From contig NZ_JACYXF010000006.1 in NCBI RefSeq assembly GCF_015352985.1, positions 124,001 to 188,000 on the forward strand: a stretch of 64,000 bases of DNA, given 5' to 3'. Source of the stretch: Noviherbaspirillum malthae (GTDB lineage Bacteria; Pseudomonadota; Gammaproteobacteria; Burkholderiales; Burkholderiaceae_D). Positions 16,459 through 25,253 of the stretch are shown piece by piece (positions within the stretch are counted from its first letter, which is position 1; every line of letters starts with the position of its first letter). The translations under genes were made by a program, and so were the position numbers. Below the pieces are notes generated by a model that was not told the DNA's origin, ran no database searches, and saw only the letters and a program-made list of their open reading frames with translations.

Positions 16459-17868
16459 ATGTCCTATTCGCGCCTGTCGGCAGCCGCCGCATTCGCCGGT
16501 GTCCTGACCGCGTGCAGCCAGATTCCAGTGGCCACTCAAACGCCTGCAAAGGCTGCCGCCGCATCCGTGCCGGCAAATCCCGTCGTTGCAAGCAATCCTG
16601 CGTCCGCATCCTGCCCTGCCGGCCTCGACACGGCCGCCCGCTGCTATACCGGCGTCGATCAGCAGGGAGCGCATTACTGGATTGCCATTCCTCACGAGTG
16701 GAATCGCACGCTCGTCATGCATGCGCACGGCGGTCCGCGCCTGGCGCCGATCTCGCGCGACATCAGCGTGGAAGACCTGGAACGCTTTGCCGTGACCGTG
16801 AAGCAGGGCTACGCCTGGGCGGGTTCAAGCTACCGGCGCCCCGGCTACGGGGTACGCATGGCAGCAGACGACACCGAGAACCTGCGCCGGATTTTCGTGG
16901 AACGCTTCGGCAAGCCGGCGTACACAATCCTGCACGGCCAGTCCTGGGGCGGCAACATCGCCGCCAAGGGCATCGAACTGCATGCGCGCAATGCGGACGG
17001 CAGCCGCAACTATGACGGCGTCATCTATACCAACGGCATGCTTGCCGGCGGCTCGCGCAACTATCTGCATCGCGCCGACCTGCGCGCCGTCTACCAGTAC
17101 TATTGCAAGAATCATCCGCGTCCCGACGAACCGCAATATCCGCTGTGGATGGGCCTGCCCGCCGATTCCAAAATGACGAACAAGGAACTCGCAGAGCGCG
17201 TCAGGGAGTGCACCGGCGTCGGCCTCAAGCCGGAACAGCGCAGCGCCGAGCAGAAGCGCAACCTGGCCAACATACTGGGAGTGATACGCATTCCCGAGCG
17301 AAGCCTTGTTTCGCATCTGGGCTGGGCCACGTTCCTGTTCCGCGACATGACGCAGCGCGTACTCGGCGGCCGCAATCCCTTTACCAACCGCGACGTCGTC
17401 TATCGAGGCTCCGACAACGATGAAGCGCTCAACCGCGGCGTGCAGCGCTTCGATGCCGATCCTGTGGCCGTCAGGCAGCTTGCGGATGACTCCGACATGA
17501 GCGGCGACCTGACGGTGCCGGCCATCAGCCTGCATGCCATTCATGATCCGACGGCGATGGTCGAGTACGAAGCCGATTATCGAAGCCTGGTCGCCGCCAG
17601 GGGCAACGACGCCAGGCTGGTGCAGGTCTTCACCAACGAGAACGAGCACAGCAAGCTGTCCGACGCCGAATATGCGGCGGTGTTCGATGCCATGCGGCTG
17701 TGGACCACGGAAGGAAGCAAGCCGACTGCTGAGCAGATTGCCGCCGCCTGCGAAAAATGGTCGGCCCGGTTTTCCGGCGGCTGCCATTTCGATACCCGCT
17801 TCCAGCCGCCCGCCCTGAATACCCGCGTCGCGCCCAGGGCAGCCAAGGCTGCCGGCCAGGCTCACTGA
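16459..17868 (+). CDS. Alpha/beta-hydrolase lipoprotein
   Basis: A 469-aa protein; ATG 16459 has AAGGAGAC upstream. Signal peptide with lipobox GVLTAC (cysteine about residue 18), then a Pro/Ala-rich linker to residue 45. Hydrolase core: MHAHGGPR (oxyanion region, about residue 93), GQSWGGN with the nucleophile Ser (about 155), the acid Asp in AIHDPTAM, and the His in NENEHSKL. The C-terminal disulfide-prone segment has CEKW and GGCHF. It is probably membrane-tethered in the periplasm or outer membrane and hydrolyses an ester or amide; the substrate is not evident. The porin gene starts 39 bp downstream on the same strand and may be cotranscribed, suggesting the porin admits its substrate or product. 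Confidence 0.8.
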   Translation: MSYSRLSAAAAFAGVLTACSQIPVATQTPAKAAAASVPANPVVASNPASASCPAGLDTAARCYTGVDQQGAHYWIAIPHEWNRTLVMHAHGGPRLAPISRDISVEDLERFAVTVKQGYAWAGSSYRRPGYGVRMAADDTENLRRIFVERFGKPAYTILHGQSWGGNIAAKGIELHARNADGSRNYDGVIYTNGMLAGGSRNYLHRADLRAVYQYYCKNHPRPDEPQYPLWMGLPADSKMTNKELAERVRECTGVGLKPEQRSAEQKRNLANILGVIRIPERSLVSHLGWATFLFRDMTQRVLGGRNPFTNRDVVYRGSDNDEALNRGVQRFDADPVAVRQLADDSDMSGDLTVPAISLHAIHDPTAMVEYEADYRSLVAARGNDARLVQVFTNENEHSKLSDAEYAAVFDAMRLWTTEGSKPTAEQIAAACEKWSARFSGGCHFDTRFQPPALNTRVAPRAAKAAGQAH

Positions 17869-17907
17869 TTTCATCACCGCAAGACCACACAACAACTCAG
17901 GAGAACT

Positions 17908-18957
17908 ATGAAGCACCAGCTTACCGCGATCGCGCTTGGCGCGATGTCCACGCTCGCCCATGCACAGTCGAATGTGACCGTCTACGGGTCCATCGATGCC
18001 GGCCTGCGCAACGTCACCAACGTCAATGCCGCCGGCGACGACAGGCTGACCATGGGTTCGAACGGCACCTTCCGTTCAAACCGCATCGGCTTTCGCGGCA
18101 GCGAGGACCTCGGCGGCAATCTGAAGGCGGTCTTTCTCCTGGAAGCCGGCTTCAACACCGGGACCGGCGCGCTCAACAACACGAACAGCCAGCTGTTCCA
18201 GCGCGAAGCGCGCGTGGGGCTGGCCGGAAGTTGGGGGCAGGTCGATCTGGGCAGGCAGTACACGGTCGCCTACAAGACGATTCTTGCCTTCGACCCGTTC
18301 GTCTATCGCTACCCGAGCGTCACTTACGCGCTGTCGTCCACTGCCGGCACCCGCAACAGCAACGATATCCAGTACACCGGCAACTTCGGCGACGTAACCT
18401 TGCGCGCCGAGTATGCGCTGGGCGAAGTCGCCGGCAGCACGTCGCAGGGCGCAGCGCAGGCCGTCGGCGCAACCTATGCCAGCGGACCGGTCAAGCTGGG
18501 CGCGTCCTATACGCGGGCGGAGCGCAACGTCGGCACGGCCGCAGCGGCGAATTACCGCGACTATGACCATTTCGCCGTCGGCGGCGCCTATACCTTCGGC
18601 AAGGCAACCGCATCGGTCGGCTATGTGGATGAGACGCAGGAGGGCGCGGCACGCGACAGCACTGCGAAATGGATGTGGGCCGGGCTGGCCTACAAGCTGA
18701 CACCGCAGCTCGGACTGACCGGCGCGTGGTACCGCAACAAGGTGTTCAATACCGCCGCATCGGCCTCCGTCGCCGCAGGCGATGCGAAGCGCGACCTGTA
18801 CATGGTCGGCCTGACTTACGAACTGTCGCGGCGCACCACGCTGTATTCCGAAATCGATATCCAGAAGCTCAACGGCGGCTATGCGACGGGAGGTACCACC
18901 CGCCTGAACCAGACGCGCCAGACGGGCATCTCCGCCGGCATCATGCACGTGTTCTGA
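17908..18957 (+). CDS. Trimeric general porin (Burkholderiales OmpC-like)
   Basis: A 349-aa outer-membrane beta-barrel; ATG 17908 has AGGAG upstream. The short signal peptide (MKHQLTAIALGAMSTLAHA) is followed by QSNVTVYGSIDAGLRNV, the standard start of beta-proteobacterial porins. The periodic barrel carries SRIGFRG-like (SNRIGFRGSEDLGGNLKAVF) and LGRQYT motifs and ends in a C-terminal Phe (GISAGIMHVF), the BAM recognition signal. It follows the hydrolase lipoprotein with a 39-bp gap. Pore selectivity cannot be read from sequence. Confidence 0.95.
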   Translation: MKHQLTAIALGAMSTLAHAQSNVTVYGSIDAGLRNVTNVNAAGDDRLTMGSNGTFRSNRIGFRGSEDLGGNLKAVFLLEAGFNTGTGALNNTNSQLFQREARVGLAGSWGQVDLGRQYTVAYKTILAFDPFVYRYPSVTYALSSTAGTRNSNDIQYTGNFGDVTLRAEYALGEVAGSTSQGAAQAVGATYASGPVKLGASYTRAERNVGTAAAANYRDYDHFAVGGAYTFGKATASVGYVDETQEGAARDSTAKWMWAGLAYKLTPQLGLTGAWYRNKVFNTAASASVAAGDAKRDLYMVGLTYELSRRTTLYSEIDIQKLNGGYATGGTTRLNQTRQTGISAGIMHVF

Positions 18958-19334
18958 CCGACAGCAGACAGCAGCAAGTCCGCCCTCCGTATCCGGACAA
19001 GCTCTTTGCTGCCTTCCCTGCTTTTTTCATTGAAGTGAACTAACCGCGAGCGGTTAGCGGCCAAAGCTGGCGAGCTGCAGTCTTGCGCCTGCAGCTCGCT
19101 GGTCTGCAGAAGCGCCGGGGTCAGTTCAGGGGGCGGGTGGGTCCGCTCCAACGCTCGGGACAGAGCGGAGCGCACGGGCGAAGGACCGTGCGGCGTCAAG
19201 CGAAAGGCGATGGCGGCCTTGTCAAGGCATGTTCAATCGCATCGCCGCCATCCAGTGCGCGAATACCCCGCCCACCCTCCACCGCGAAACTCTGGCATCA
19301 TGGTGCCGTTACCCCGGCTCCTCCTTCTCATTCG
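18958..19334. other. Intergenic region with two strong hairpins
   Basis: About 377 bp between porin and SulP genes. It holds two perfect inverted repeats (19040-19057 and 19070-19099). No promoter for the SulP gene was recognised and no gene was seen. Confidence 0.4.
19040..19099 (+). terminator. Tandem hairpins downstream of the porin gene (no U-run)
   Basis: Hairpin 1: CTAACCGC / GCGGTTAG (19040-19047, 19050-19057). Hairpin 2: GCGAGCTGCAG / CTGCAGCTCGC (19070-19080, 19089-19099, 8-nt loop). Both are perfect, but neither is followed by a T-run. Likely roles are 3'-end protection of the abundant porin mRNA or Rho-assisted termination. Confidence 0.4.
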
Positions 19335-21065
19335 ATGCAATCCCGATTCTTGCGCTGGCTGCCTTTTCTGGCTTGGCCACGTCCGAGCGCCGGTTCACTG
19401 GCGCGCGATGCATGGGCAGGCCTCAGCGTAGGCCTCATCCTGATTCCCCAGGCGATTGCCTATGCGACGCTGGCCGGCATGCCTCCCGAGACGGGGCTGT
19501 ATGCGGCGCTGCTTCCTGCCATCGTCGGCGCGCTCTGGGGATCGAGCCAGCTGCTTGCAGTCGGTCCCGTCGCGTTGACCAGCCTGCTGGTTTTCGGCTC
19601 CCTGTCACCGATGGCTGCGCACGGAAGCGGGCAATGGGTGGCGCTTGGAGTATGGCTCGCAGTCTATGCCGGCGTCTTCCAGTTTCTGCTCGGCGCCTTC
19701 CGCCTCGGCAGGGTAGCCGACCTCGTATCCCAGCCGGTCATTCACGGTTTCATCAATGCAGCCGCGCTGATCATCATCGTGTCGCAATTGCCCGACCTGT
19801 TCGGCGTGCGCGGCGTGCCGGTGTCTCGGTGGCTGGAGCTGGCTGCGGGAAACACCGTGCCGCTGCCGCCGGGCGCCGCGATCGCTTCGGCCTTCGGCAT
19901 CGCCGCTGTCGTGCTTCTGGTGCTGTTCAAGCGCCTGCTGCCGCGCTTTCCAGGCATTCTTGCAGTCAGCGTGCTGGCCATTGCAGCCAGCTGGCAACTG
20001 GGCTACGAGGCGCTCGGCGGCGCCGTGATCGGCCATCTGCCATCGGGTTTGCCGGCACTTTCATTGCCGCCGTCGATTACCTTCGAGCAGCACCAGGCAC
20101 TGTGGCCGGCTGCGTTCATCCTCGCATTGGTCAGCTTTACCGAAGCCATGTCGAGCTGCCGCACCCTCGCGCGCAAGCAGCAGAAGCCCTGGGACGAGAA
20201 CCAGGAACTCATCGGTCAGGGTTTGGCAAAAATTGCCAGCGGAATCAGCGGATCGTTCCCGGTCAGCGGATCGTTCTCGCGTTCGGCGCTGAACCTGTAT
20301 GCCGGCGCCACCAGCGCCTGGTCTACGCTGTTTTCCACCGCCTGCGTATTGCTTGCGCTGCTGTTCCTGCTCGATGTCGTCTACTATCTTCCGCGTTCCG
20401 CGCTGGCGGCGATGATCATCGTGCCGACCTTTTCACTGCTCGATCTTGGCGTATTCAAGCGCCTGATGGTGATGTCGCGCGATGACGCGATGGTGGCAGC
20501 GGTCACCTTTGCGGTTACCCTCTTCTCCATGCCGTATCTCCACTGGGGCGTGTTCGCAGGCATCGGACTGGCAATGACTTCCTTCCTGTATCGCCGCTCG
20601 CATCCCCGCATCATCGAGGTCAGCCTTCACCAGGACGGCACCCTGCGCGACCGCCAGCGCTTCGAACTGCCCCGGCTTGCCGACGACGTGCTCGCGGTGC
20701 GCATGGACTCCGCCCTCAATTTCCTGACGGCCGGCCCGCTGGACCGCTTCGTGTCTTCCTTTTGCACCCGGGATCCGTCGGTCGGGCGGGTATTGCTTTG
20801 CGCAAGCGGCATCAATGACATCGATGCCTCGGGAGTCGAAGCGCTTGAAGCCATGCGCACGACCTTGGAAGCCAAAGGCGTCGCGCTTCACATGAGCGCC
20901 GTCAAGAAACAGGTGTCGGATGTGCTGGAACGCGCAGGTCTCCTTGCCCGCATTGGTGCGGAACGCATCTTCGTCACCGATGCGGCTGCGGTGGGAGCGC
21001 TGCGCAGCGCCTCTTCAAAGGCGGAACCGGAACACACGGAAGTCGCCGGACAGGCTCACCGCTGA
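19335..21065 (+). CDS. SulP-family anion transporter with STAS domain
   Basis: A 576-aa inner-membrane transporter (SLC26/SulP). The N-terminal signature GLSVGLILIPQAIAYATLAGMPPETGLY is followed by about 12-14 membrane segments. The carboxylate motif FTEAMSSCRTLARK precedes ENQELIGQGLAKIASGISGSFPVSGSFSRSALN. A C-terminal STAS domain covers about residues 440-560 (LLCASGINDIDASGVEALEAM). ATG 19335 lacks a clear Shine-Dalgarno sequence, but no other in-frame ATG lies upstream before the TTG at 19083. Sulfate is the classic substrate; bicarbonate or dicarboxylates are alternatives. No carbonic anhydrase gene is adjacent. Confidence 0.9.
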   Translation: MQSRFLRWLPFLAWPRPSAGSLARDAWAGLSVGLILIPQAIAYATLAGMPPETGLYAALLPAIVGALWGSSQLLAVGPVALTSLLVFGSLSPMAAHGSGQWVALGVWLAVYAGVFQFLLGAFRLGRVADLVSQPVIHGFINAAALIIIVSQLPDLFGVRGVPVSRWLELAAGNTVPLPPGAAIASAFGIAAVVLLVLFKRLLPRFPGILAVSVLAIAASWQLGYEALGGAVIGHLPSGLPALSLPPSITFEQHQALWPAAFILALVSFTEAMSSCRTLARKQQKPWDENQELIGQGLAKIASGISGSFPVSGSFSRSALNLYAGATSAWSTLFSTACVLLALLFLLDVVYYLPRSALAAMIIVPTFSLLDLGVFKRLMVMSRDDAMVAAVTFAVTLFSMPYLHWGVFAGIGLAMTSFLYRRSHPRIIEVSLHQDGTLRDRQRFELPRLADDVLAVRMDSALNFLTAGPLDRFVSSFCTRDPSVGRVLLCASGINDIDASGVEALEAMRTTLEAKGVALHMSAVKKQVSDVLERAGLLARIGAERIFVTDAAAVGALRSASSKAEPEHTEVAGQAHR

Positions 21066-21096
21066 AGCGCATGAAGCGCATGACGCGCAAAGGAGG

Positions 21097-22872
21097 CTAA
21101 TTCCCGCCGGAGACGGCCGCCGTATCAAGGACAGAGCCCGGCAGCTTCAGCATCTGCCGGAATGCGGGCTGCCGTTCCAGCAATTCCTCCGCCGTCCCGG
21201 CATCCTGCACCCGCCCGTTCGCCATCAGCACGATCTTGTTGAAGTGATGAAGCAGGCTCATGCGGTGTACCGACATCATCAGGCAGGCGTCCGGGAAGGT
21301 CTTCGAAATCCTGCCCAGCACCGCGTCTTCCGTAACCGGATCGAGAGCGCTGGTAGGTTCGTCCAGCATGATGAGCGAGCTCGACTGCGCTGCGAGCAGT
21401 CCGCGCGCCAGGCAGAGCCGCTGGCGCTGGCCGCCCGACAGGTTGGCGCCGCGTTCAGTGACGGCGCTTTCCAGCGTCATGTCCATGTCGGCCATCACCG
21501 CATCGAAAGTGCTGGCATGGATCATCCGCAGAATTTCCGCGTCGCCGTGGGCGCCGCTCAGGGAAATGTTCTCGCGCAGGCTGGCTTCGAACACATCGGC
21601 CTCCTGCGGAATCAGCGTGGCAATGCTTTCCAGGTGGCGCGTTGCGGGATAGGCCTTTCCGTCCACTTCCACATGCTGCTGCGTCGGCGCATAGTGGCCG
21701 GCAATGACCTTCATCAGCGTGCTCTTGCCGGAACCGCTGTGGCCGATCAGCGCCACACGGTCGCCGCGCTCGAGATTGAGCGAGACGTGATGAAGGCCTG
21801 CGGGTGCCTGCGCCGCCGCGTTTGCACCCGATGACGGATGCTCGTAGCACAAGCCCTTGATGGACAATCGTTTCCATCCTGCGGGAAGAGGCTCGCCCGG
21901 CGCGGGCGCTTCATCGGCGGTCCAGATCGCTTCCGCGCTCGCCACGTCGGTACGCGTGCGGGCGAAGGACTGGAACTTGTCCGCGGCCGACAGCACCACG
22001 CCGCGCGCCTGCTGCGCATACTGATGCACCAGGAAGACGCTGCCCAGCAGGATCGCGCCGCCGGTGCTTTCGCTCGGCCAGGCGGCCGCCGCCACCAGCG
22101 CCCAGGTCAGCACCACGCTCAGCAGATCGGCTGCGCACCATTTGGCTTCCACCAGCACGATGCTTTTCTTTTGCGGCTCGAAGACCTTGTCCAGGCGTTC
22201 GTTGACGACGCGGCGTGAGCCTTGCTGCATCCGCAGCGAAAATACTGTCCCCACATTGCCGAGGAAGTCGAGCATCTTCGCCTGGTAGCTGCGTTCCGCC
22301 GCGTTTTCCTCCCTGGCCAGCCGCATTAGCTGACGGTCGAAGCGGAACATCAGATAGGCAATGCCGAAGTAACCCGCGAGGGCAACCAAGCCCAGCGCAT
22401 GTGAGTACATGACGAGCGCCGCCGCTGCGCCGATGAAATGCACGCCGCTCTTGAGATAGGAGAACTGGTTCTGCGCGAAGTTGAACAGGGCGAAGGTGGA
22501 CTGGCTGATGCGCTGCTGCACTTCACCCGAATGATGCTGTTCATGCCACGACATGGGCAGGCGCATCAGGCGTGCGTAAAGCGCATCGGTGAATTGCTGG
22601 CGAATGCGCAGGGCGACCTTGCGCTCGCCGATGCGCCCCGGACCATGCAGCGCCCAGGCGGCGCCCGAGACGATCAGAATGGCAACGACATGCAGCGCGG
22701 CTTCCGCCAGCGCACCGGGTTCATTCTTTTGCAGGATATTGATTGCACGAGAGGCAAGCCAGGGCGAGACCAGTTCGAGGATCGCCGCGCCGACGAGCAT
22801 CAGGCTGCAAGCGATGAGCTGAAGCCGGGCACCTGCGGCATAGCGCCAGAGATTGTTATACAAGCCGCCCAT
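21097..22872 (-). CDS. ABC transporter, fused membrane and ATP-binding domains (exporter type)
   Basis: A 591-aa half-transporter from ATG 22872 (MGGLYNNLWRYAAG); the frame extends to a TTG at 23037, but that part lacks coding character. Six-helix ABC transmembrane domain (residues about 15-310), then a nucleotide-binding domain: Walker A GHSGSGKST, Q-loop IPQEADVFEASLRENI, signature LSGGQRQRL, Walker B SLIMLDEPTSALD, H-loop SVHRMS. The organisation resembles MsbA/LipidA-type or multidrug exporters, functioning as a homodimer. Divergent from an AraC gene, which may regulate it. Substrate unknown. Confidence 0.88.
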   Translation of the reverse strand: MGGLYNNLWRYAAGARLQLIACSLMLVGAAILELVSPWLASRAINILQKNEPGALAEAALHVVAILIVSGAAWALHGPGRIGERKVALRIRQQFTDALYARLMRLPMSWHEQHHSGEVQQRISQSTFALFNFAQNQFSYLKSGVHFIGAAAALVMYSHALGLVALAGYFGIAYLMFRFDRQLMRLAREENAAERSYQAKMLDFLGNVGTVFSLRMQQGSRRVVNERLDKVFEPQKKSIVLVEAKWCAADLLSVVLTWALVAAAAWPSESTGGAILLGSVFLVHQYAQQARGVVLSAADKFQSFARTRTDVASAEAIWTADEAPAPGEPLPAGWKRLSIKGLCYEHPSSGANAAAQAPAGLHHVSLNLERGDRVALIGHSGSGKSTLMKVIAGHYAPTQQHVEVDGKAYPATRHLESIATLIPQEADVFEASLRENISLSGAHGDAEILRMIHASTFDAVMADMDMTLESAVTERGANLSGGQRQRLCLARGLLAAQSSSLIMLDEPTSALDPVTEDAVLGRISKTFPDACLMMSVHRMSLLHHFNKIVLMANGRVQDAGTAEELLERQPAFRQMLKLPGSVLDTAAVSGGN

Positions 22873-23250
22873 GGCGGGTTTGACTTGAGACGCCGGCTGA
22901 TTGCGGCCGGCCGCGTGACGGCTGTCAAGTCCTGCAGCCTTGAGGGAAAAGGGCAAAGTCGAAATAGCACTGGTTTGACGAGGCGAAATGTTAGCCGCAG
23001 GAAAGCAGAGTGCCAATGTCGAAGCGTCATGAAACAACGACCGATAAGGTAACAGCTTGCAACATCGAACCCGCGTGGATGAAAGGCTTGCAACTTCCGT
23101 GTTCGAGCAATGCGAAATTCAGATACCGCTCTTGCAAATTTATGAATTCAGCATTGCATGACGGCGCTCTATACTGATTTCAATTCGACAAGCAGAAGCG
23201 TGAAACGCCCGCAATGACGGCAGCAACCGCAGACGACCAAGGAGCGATAC
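22873..23250. other. Divergent intergenic region (ABC exporter / AraC)
   Basis: About 378 bp. A TATACT hexamer at 23170-23175 may be the -10 of the araC-type gene, but the -35 at proper distance is poor. No other element seen. Confidence 0.3.
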
Positions 23251-24051
23251 ATGTTCAACGCCGCAGACCGCATCAGGCACGGGAAGGGAGCACCGGGAGT
23301 CGAACGCATGGAGGCATGCCTGCATGGGCAGGCTTTCGCACCGCATCGTCATGATACCTATGCCGTCGGCATCACCCTGTCCGGCGTACAGCGCTTTCGC
23401 TTTCGGGGGCGAACATGGCACTGCCTGCCGGGACAATGCCATGTGCTGCATCCGGACGAACTGCATGACGGCGGCGCCGGTACGGACGAGGGCTTCAGCT
23501 ACCGCATCCTCTATGTCGATCCCGCCCTTGTCCAGAAAGCGCTGCAGGGCAGGCCCTTGCCTTTCGTCGCGAATCCGGTGATAGATGCCGCGAGACTGAA
23601 GCCGGGCGTGCCCGCTGAGATCTGGGATATCGACGGCGAACTCGATGACCTTGCCCGCATCGGCATCGTCGATGCGCTGGCGGCCTGGCTCGACGGCGTC
23701 GCGGCACCGCATGGCGCATCCGTAACCCGGTTTGCGCTCGCCCCGCTGCAGCGCGTTCGCGAGTGCATTGCTGCGGCGCCTTCCGTGCGTCATTCGATGG
23801 ACGAGCTTGAACGCATTGCCGGCATCGATCGCTGGACGCTTGCGCGGCAGTTTCGCGCAGCCTTCGGCACCAGTCCGAGCCGCTTCCGCACGCTGCGCCG
23901 GCTGGATGCGGTGAGAATGCTGCTGGCATCGGGATGCGCGCTGAGCGAAGCTGCACTGGAAGCAGGCTTCGCCGACCAGGCTCACATGTCGCGGCAGTTC
24001 AAGCAGGCGTATGGCCTGACGCCTGCGCACTGGGCTGCCGCGCAGCGCTGA
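23251..24051 (+). CDS. AraC-family transcriptional regulator with cupin-type sensor domain
   Basis: A 266-aa regulator. The N-terminal AraC-binding cupin domain has H(F/A)[16 protein letters not shown] and [10 protein letters not shown] metal/ligand-type residues. The C-terminal double HTH runs from about residue 165: [43 protein letters not shown] and [27 protein letters not shown]. The pattern matches AraC regulators of the YdeC/LysE-linked type. Its last 53 bp overlap, on the opposite strand, the 3' end of the dehydrogenase gene, so the mRNAs are antisense at their ends. Confidence 0.9.
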   Translation: MFNAADRIRHGKGAPGVERMEACLHGQAFAPHRHDTYAVGITLSGVQRFRFRGRTWHCLPGQCHVLHPDELHDGGAGTDEGFSYRILYVDPALVQKALQGRPLPFVANPVIDAARLKPGVPAEIWDIDGELDDLARIGIVDALAAWLDGVAAPHGASVTRFALAPLQRVRECIAAAPSVRHSMDELERIAGIDRWTLARQFRAAFGTSPSRFRTLRRLDAVRMLLASGCALSEAALEAGFADQAHMSRQFKQAYGLTPAHWAAAQR

Positions 24052-24931
24052 GTTCGTGCGCTGCCAGGGTGCGGGCTTCGATCGCATGCACGACGGCGAT
24101 CATATCCGCCTTTCCGTGTCCAAGCTCGGCGGTTTCTCCATATAGCGCATGGCAGACGTCGAGCAGGGGCGAAGCGATGTCGCAGCGACGTGCGGCATCA
24201 GCCACCAGGCGGTTGTTCTTCAACACATCCAGGATGGAGGCCTGCACATTGAAATTCCGTTCGACCAGCTTGGCGATTTTCATGCGCGACACGGCGCTTG
24301 CCATCGGTCCCGCATCCAGCACCGAGCGGAATGTCTGCATGTCCAGATTGTGCCGCTCGGCGAAATGCGATGCCTCGGCCAGGCCGGTCACCATCGTGAT
24401 CAGGAACAGATTGACCGCAAGTTTCATCAGCAAAGCCGACGGCGCCGCGCCGCAGACGAAACTGTCGCGGCACATGGGCTTGATCAGCGGCAGTACTTCG
24501 TTGACGGCGGAAGGATCGCCCGCAAGCATGGCGACCAGCTGGCCTGCCTCTGCCGGCAGGCGCGAGCCCGACACCGGGCATTCCACATAACTTCCTCCGG
24601 CTGCAAGAATGTCCGTCTCCAGCGCTTTTGAATACTCCGGCGAGGTGGTGCCCATATGCACGATCAGACGGCCGTTTACATTCGCTTGAAAGTGCGACGT
24701 CCCGCGGCCGAGTACTCCATCCATCGCTTCCCCGCTGATCAGCATCAGAAACACGATGCGCGTACGCGAAAATACCTCATCGGCACTGCCGGCCACGCTC
24801 GCGCCTTCCGCACGCAGCGCTTCGCAGCGTTCGATGCTGCGGTTCCACACCAGGAGCGGCGTGCCCGCCCGCGCCAGATTGAGCGCCATGGGCTGTCCCA
24901 TGACCCCGAGCCCGATAAAGCCGATATCCAT
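23999..24931 (-). CDS. NAD(P)-dependent beta-hydroxyacid dehydrogenase (HIBADH/GarR family)
   Basis: A 310-aa oxidoreductase. N-terminal Rossmann motif [21 protein letters not shown], family signature for substrate binding [16 protein letters not shown], and the catalytic Lys in [12 protein letters not shown] (about residue 172) with Asn four residues on. Members reduce tartronate semialdehyde or oxidise 3-hydroxyisobutyrate and similar acids. The substrate here is not determined. The gene faces away from the candidate small RNA and the duplicated operator at 25065-25094 (134 bp upstream of its start), so it may belong to that regulon. Confidence 0.85.
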   Translation of the reverse strand: MDIGFIGLGVMGQPMALNLARAGTPLLVWNRSIERCEALRAEGASVAGSADEVFSRTRIVFLMLISGEAMDGVLGRGTSHFQANVNGRLIVHMGTTSPEYSKALETDILAAGGSYVECPVSGSRLPAEAGQLVAMLAGDPSAVNEVLPLIKPMCRDSFVCGAAPSALLMKLAVNLFLITMVTGLAEASHFAERHNLDMQTFRSVLDAGPMASAVSRMKIAKLVERNFNVQASILDVLKNNRLVADAARRCDIASPLLDVCHALYGETAELGHGKADMIAVVHAIEARTLAAHELSAARQPSAQASGHTPA

Positions 24932-25064
24932 GTCCGTTCTCCTCCGTTGTTCAAGAATGCCTTTTCTGCGGCCATGCGCCGTGCGGACAATCTAGCGGGG
25001 TTGCAAAGACGTGTCTTGAAGCTTTGTGATGCGAGCCGGCTCTCACGGGCCTTGGAAAGTTTTT

Positions 25065-25094
25065 CTAAACCATGACGCGAGTATTAATCGTTTG
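25065..25094. promoter_or_regulatory. 30-bp operator-like element, copy A
   Basis: CTAAAC-N9-AGTATTAATCGTTTG, matching copy B at 26145-26174 at the first 6 and last 15 positions with identical spacing. It overlaps the first three bases of the -35 hexamer of the predicted small-RNA promoter (25092-25097). Likely a binding site for the neighbouring GcvA-type LysR protein (inference). Confidence 0.5.
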
Positions 25095-25120
25095 AACTCC
25101 CGGCAGCCGGTGTTTATATT
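25092..25120 (+). promoter_or_regulatory. Predicted sigma70 promoter of the small RNA
   Basis: -35 TTGAAC (25092-25097), a 17-bp spacer, -10 TATATT (25115-25120). Start expected at about 25127. No protein-coding gene follows on this strand; the next structure is a hairpin and an intrinsic terminator. Confidence 0.6.
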
Positions 25121-25126
25121 TGGCAT

Positions 25127-25194
25127 TCCTTGCCTACTAACGTTGAACGGGCGTTAGTTAAGCCTGCATGCATCGCTGCATGCAGGCTTTTTTT
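25127..25194 (+). ncRNA. Candidate small RNA, about 67 nt, with intrinsic terminator
   Basis: Transcription from the promoter just upstream would give a two-hairpin RNA. Hairpin 1 is ACTAACG/CGTTAGT (25136-25142 with 25152-25158, 9-nt loop TTGAACGGG). Hairpin 2 is the terminator at 25161-25194. There is no plausible open reading frame, and both flanking genes are on the opposite strand, so the terminator does not serve an upstream gene. The region converges with the gcvA-type LysR gene (stop at 25254). Size, compactness and exposed loop resemble Hfq-type regulatory RNAs. Not matched to a known family. Confidence 0.55.
25161..25194 (+). terminator. Intrinsic terminator (perfect 12-bp stem, UCGC loop, 7 U)
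   Basis: Stem arms AGCCTGCATGCA (25161-25172) and TGCATGCAGGCT (25177-25188), tetraloop TCGC, then a T-run 25188-25194. Only the plus strand has the T-run, so it terminates rightward transcription. Confidence 0.9.
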
Positions 25195-25253
25195 ATTCCG
25201 GCATCAACTGCCGGGCATGCATGATATGCAGCGGAAAAGGCGCGGAAGACCTT

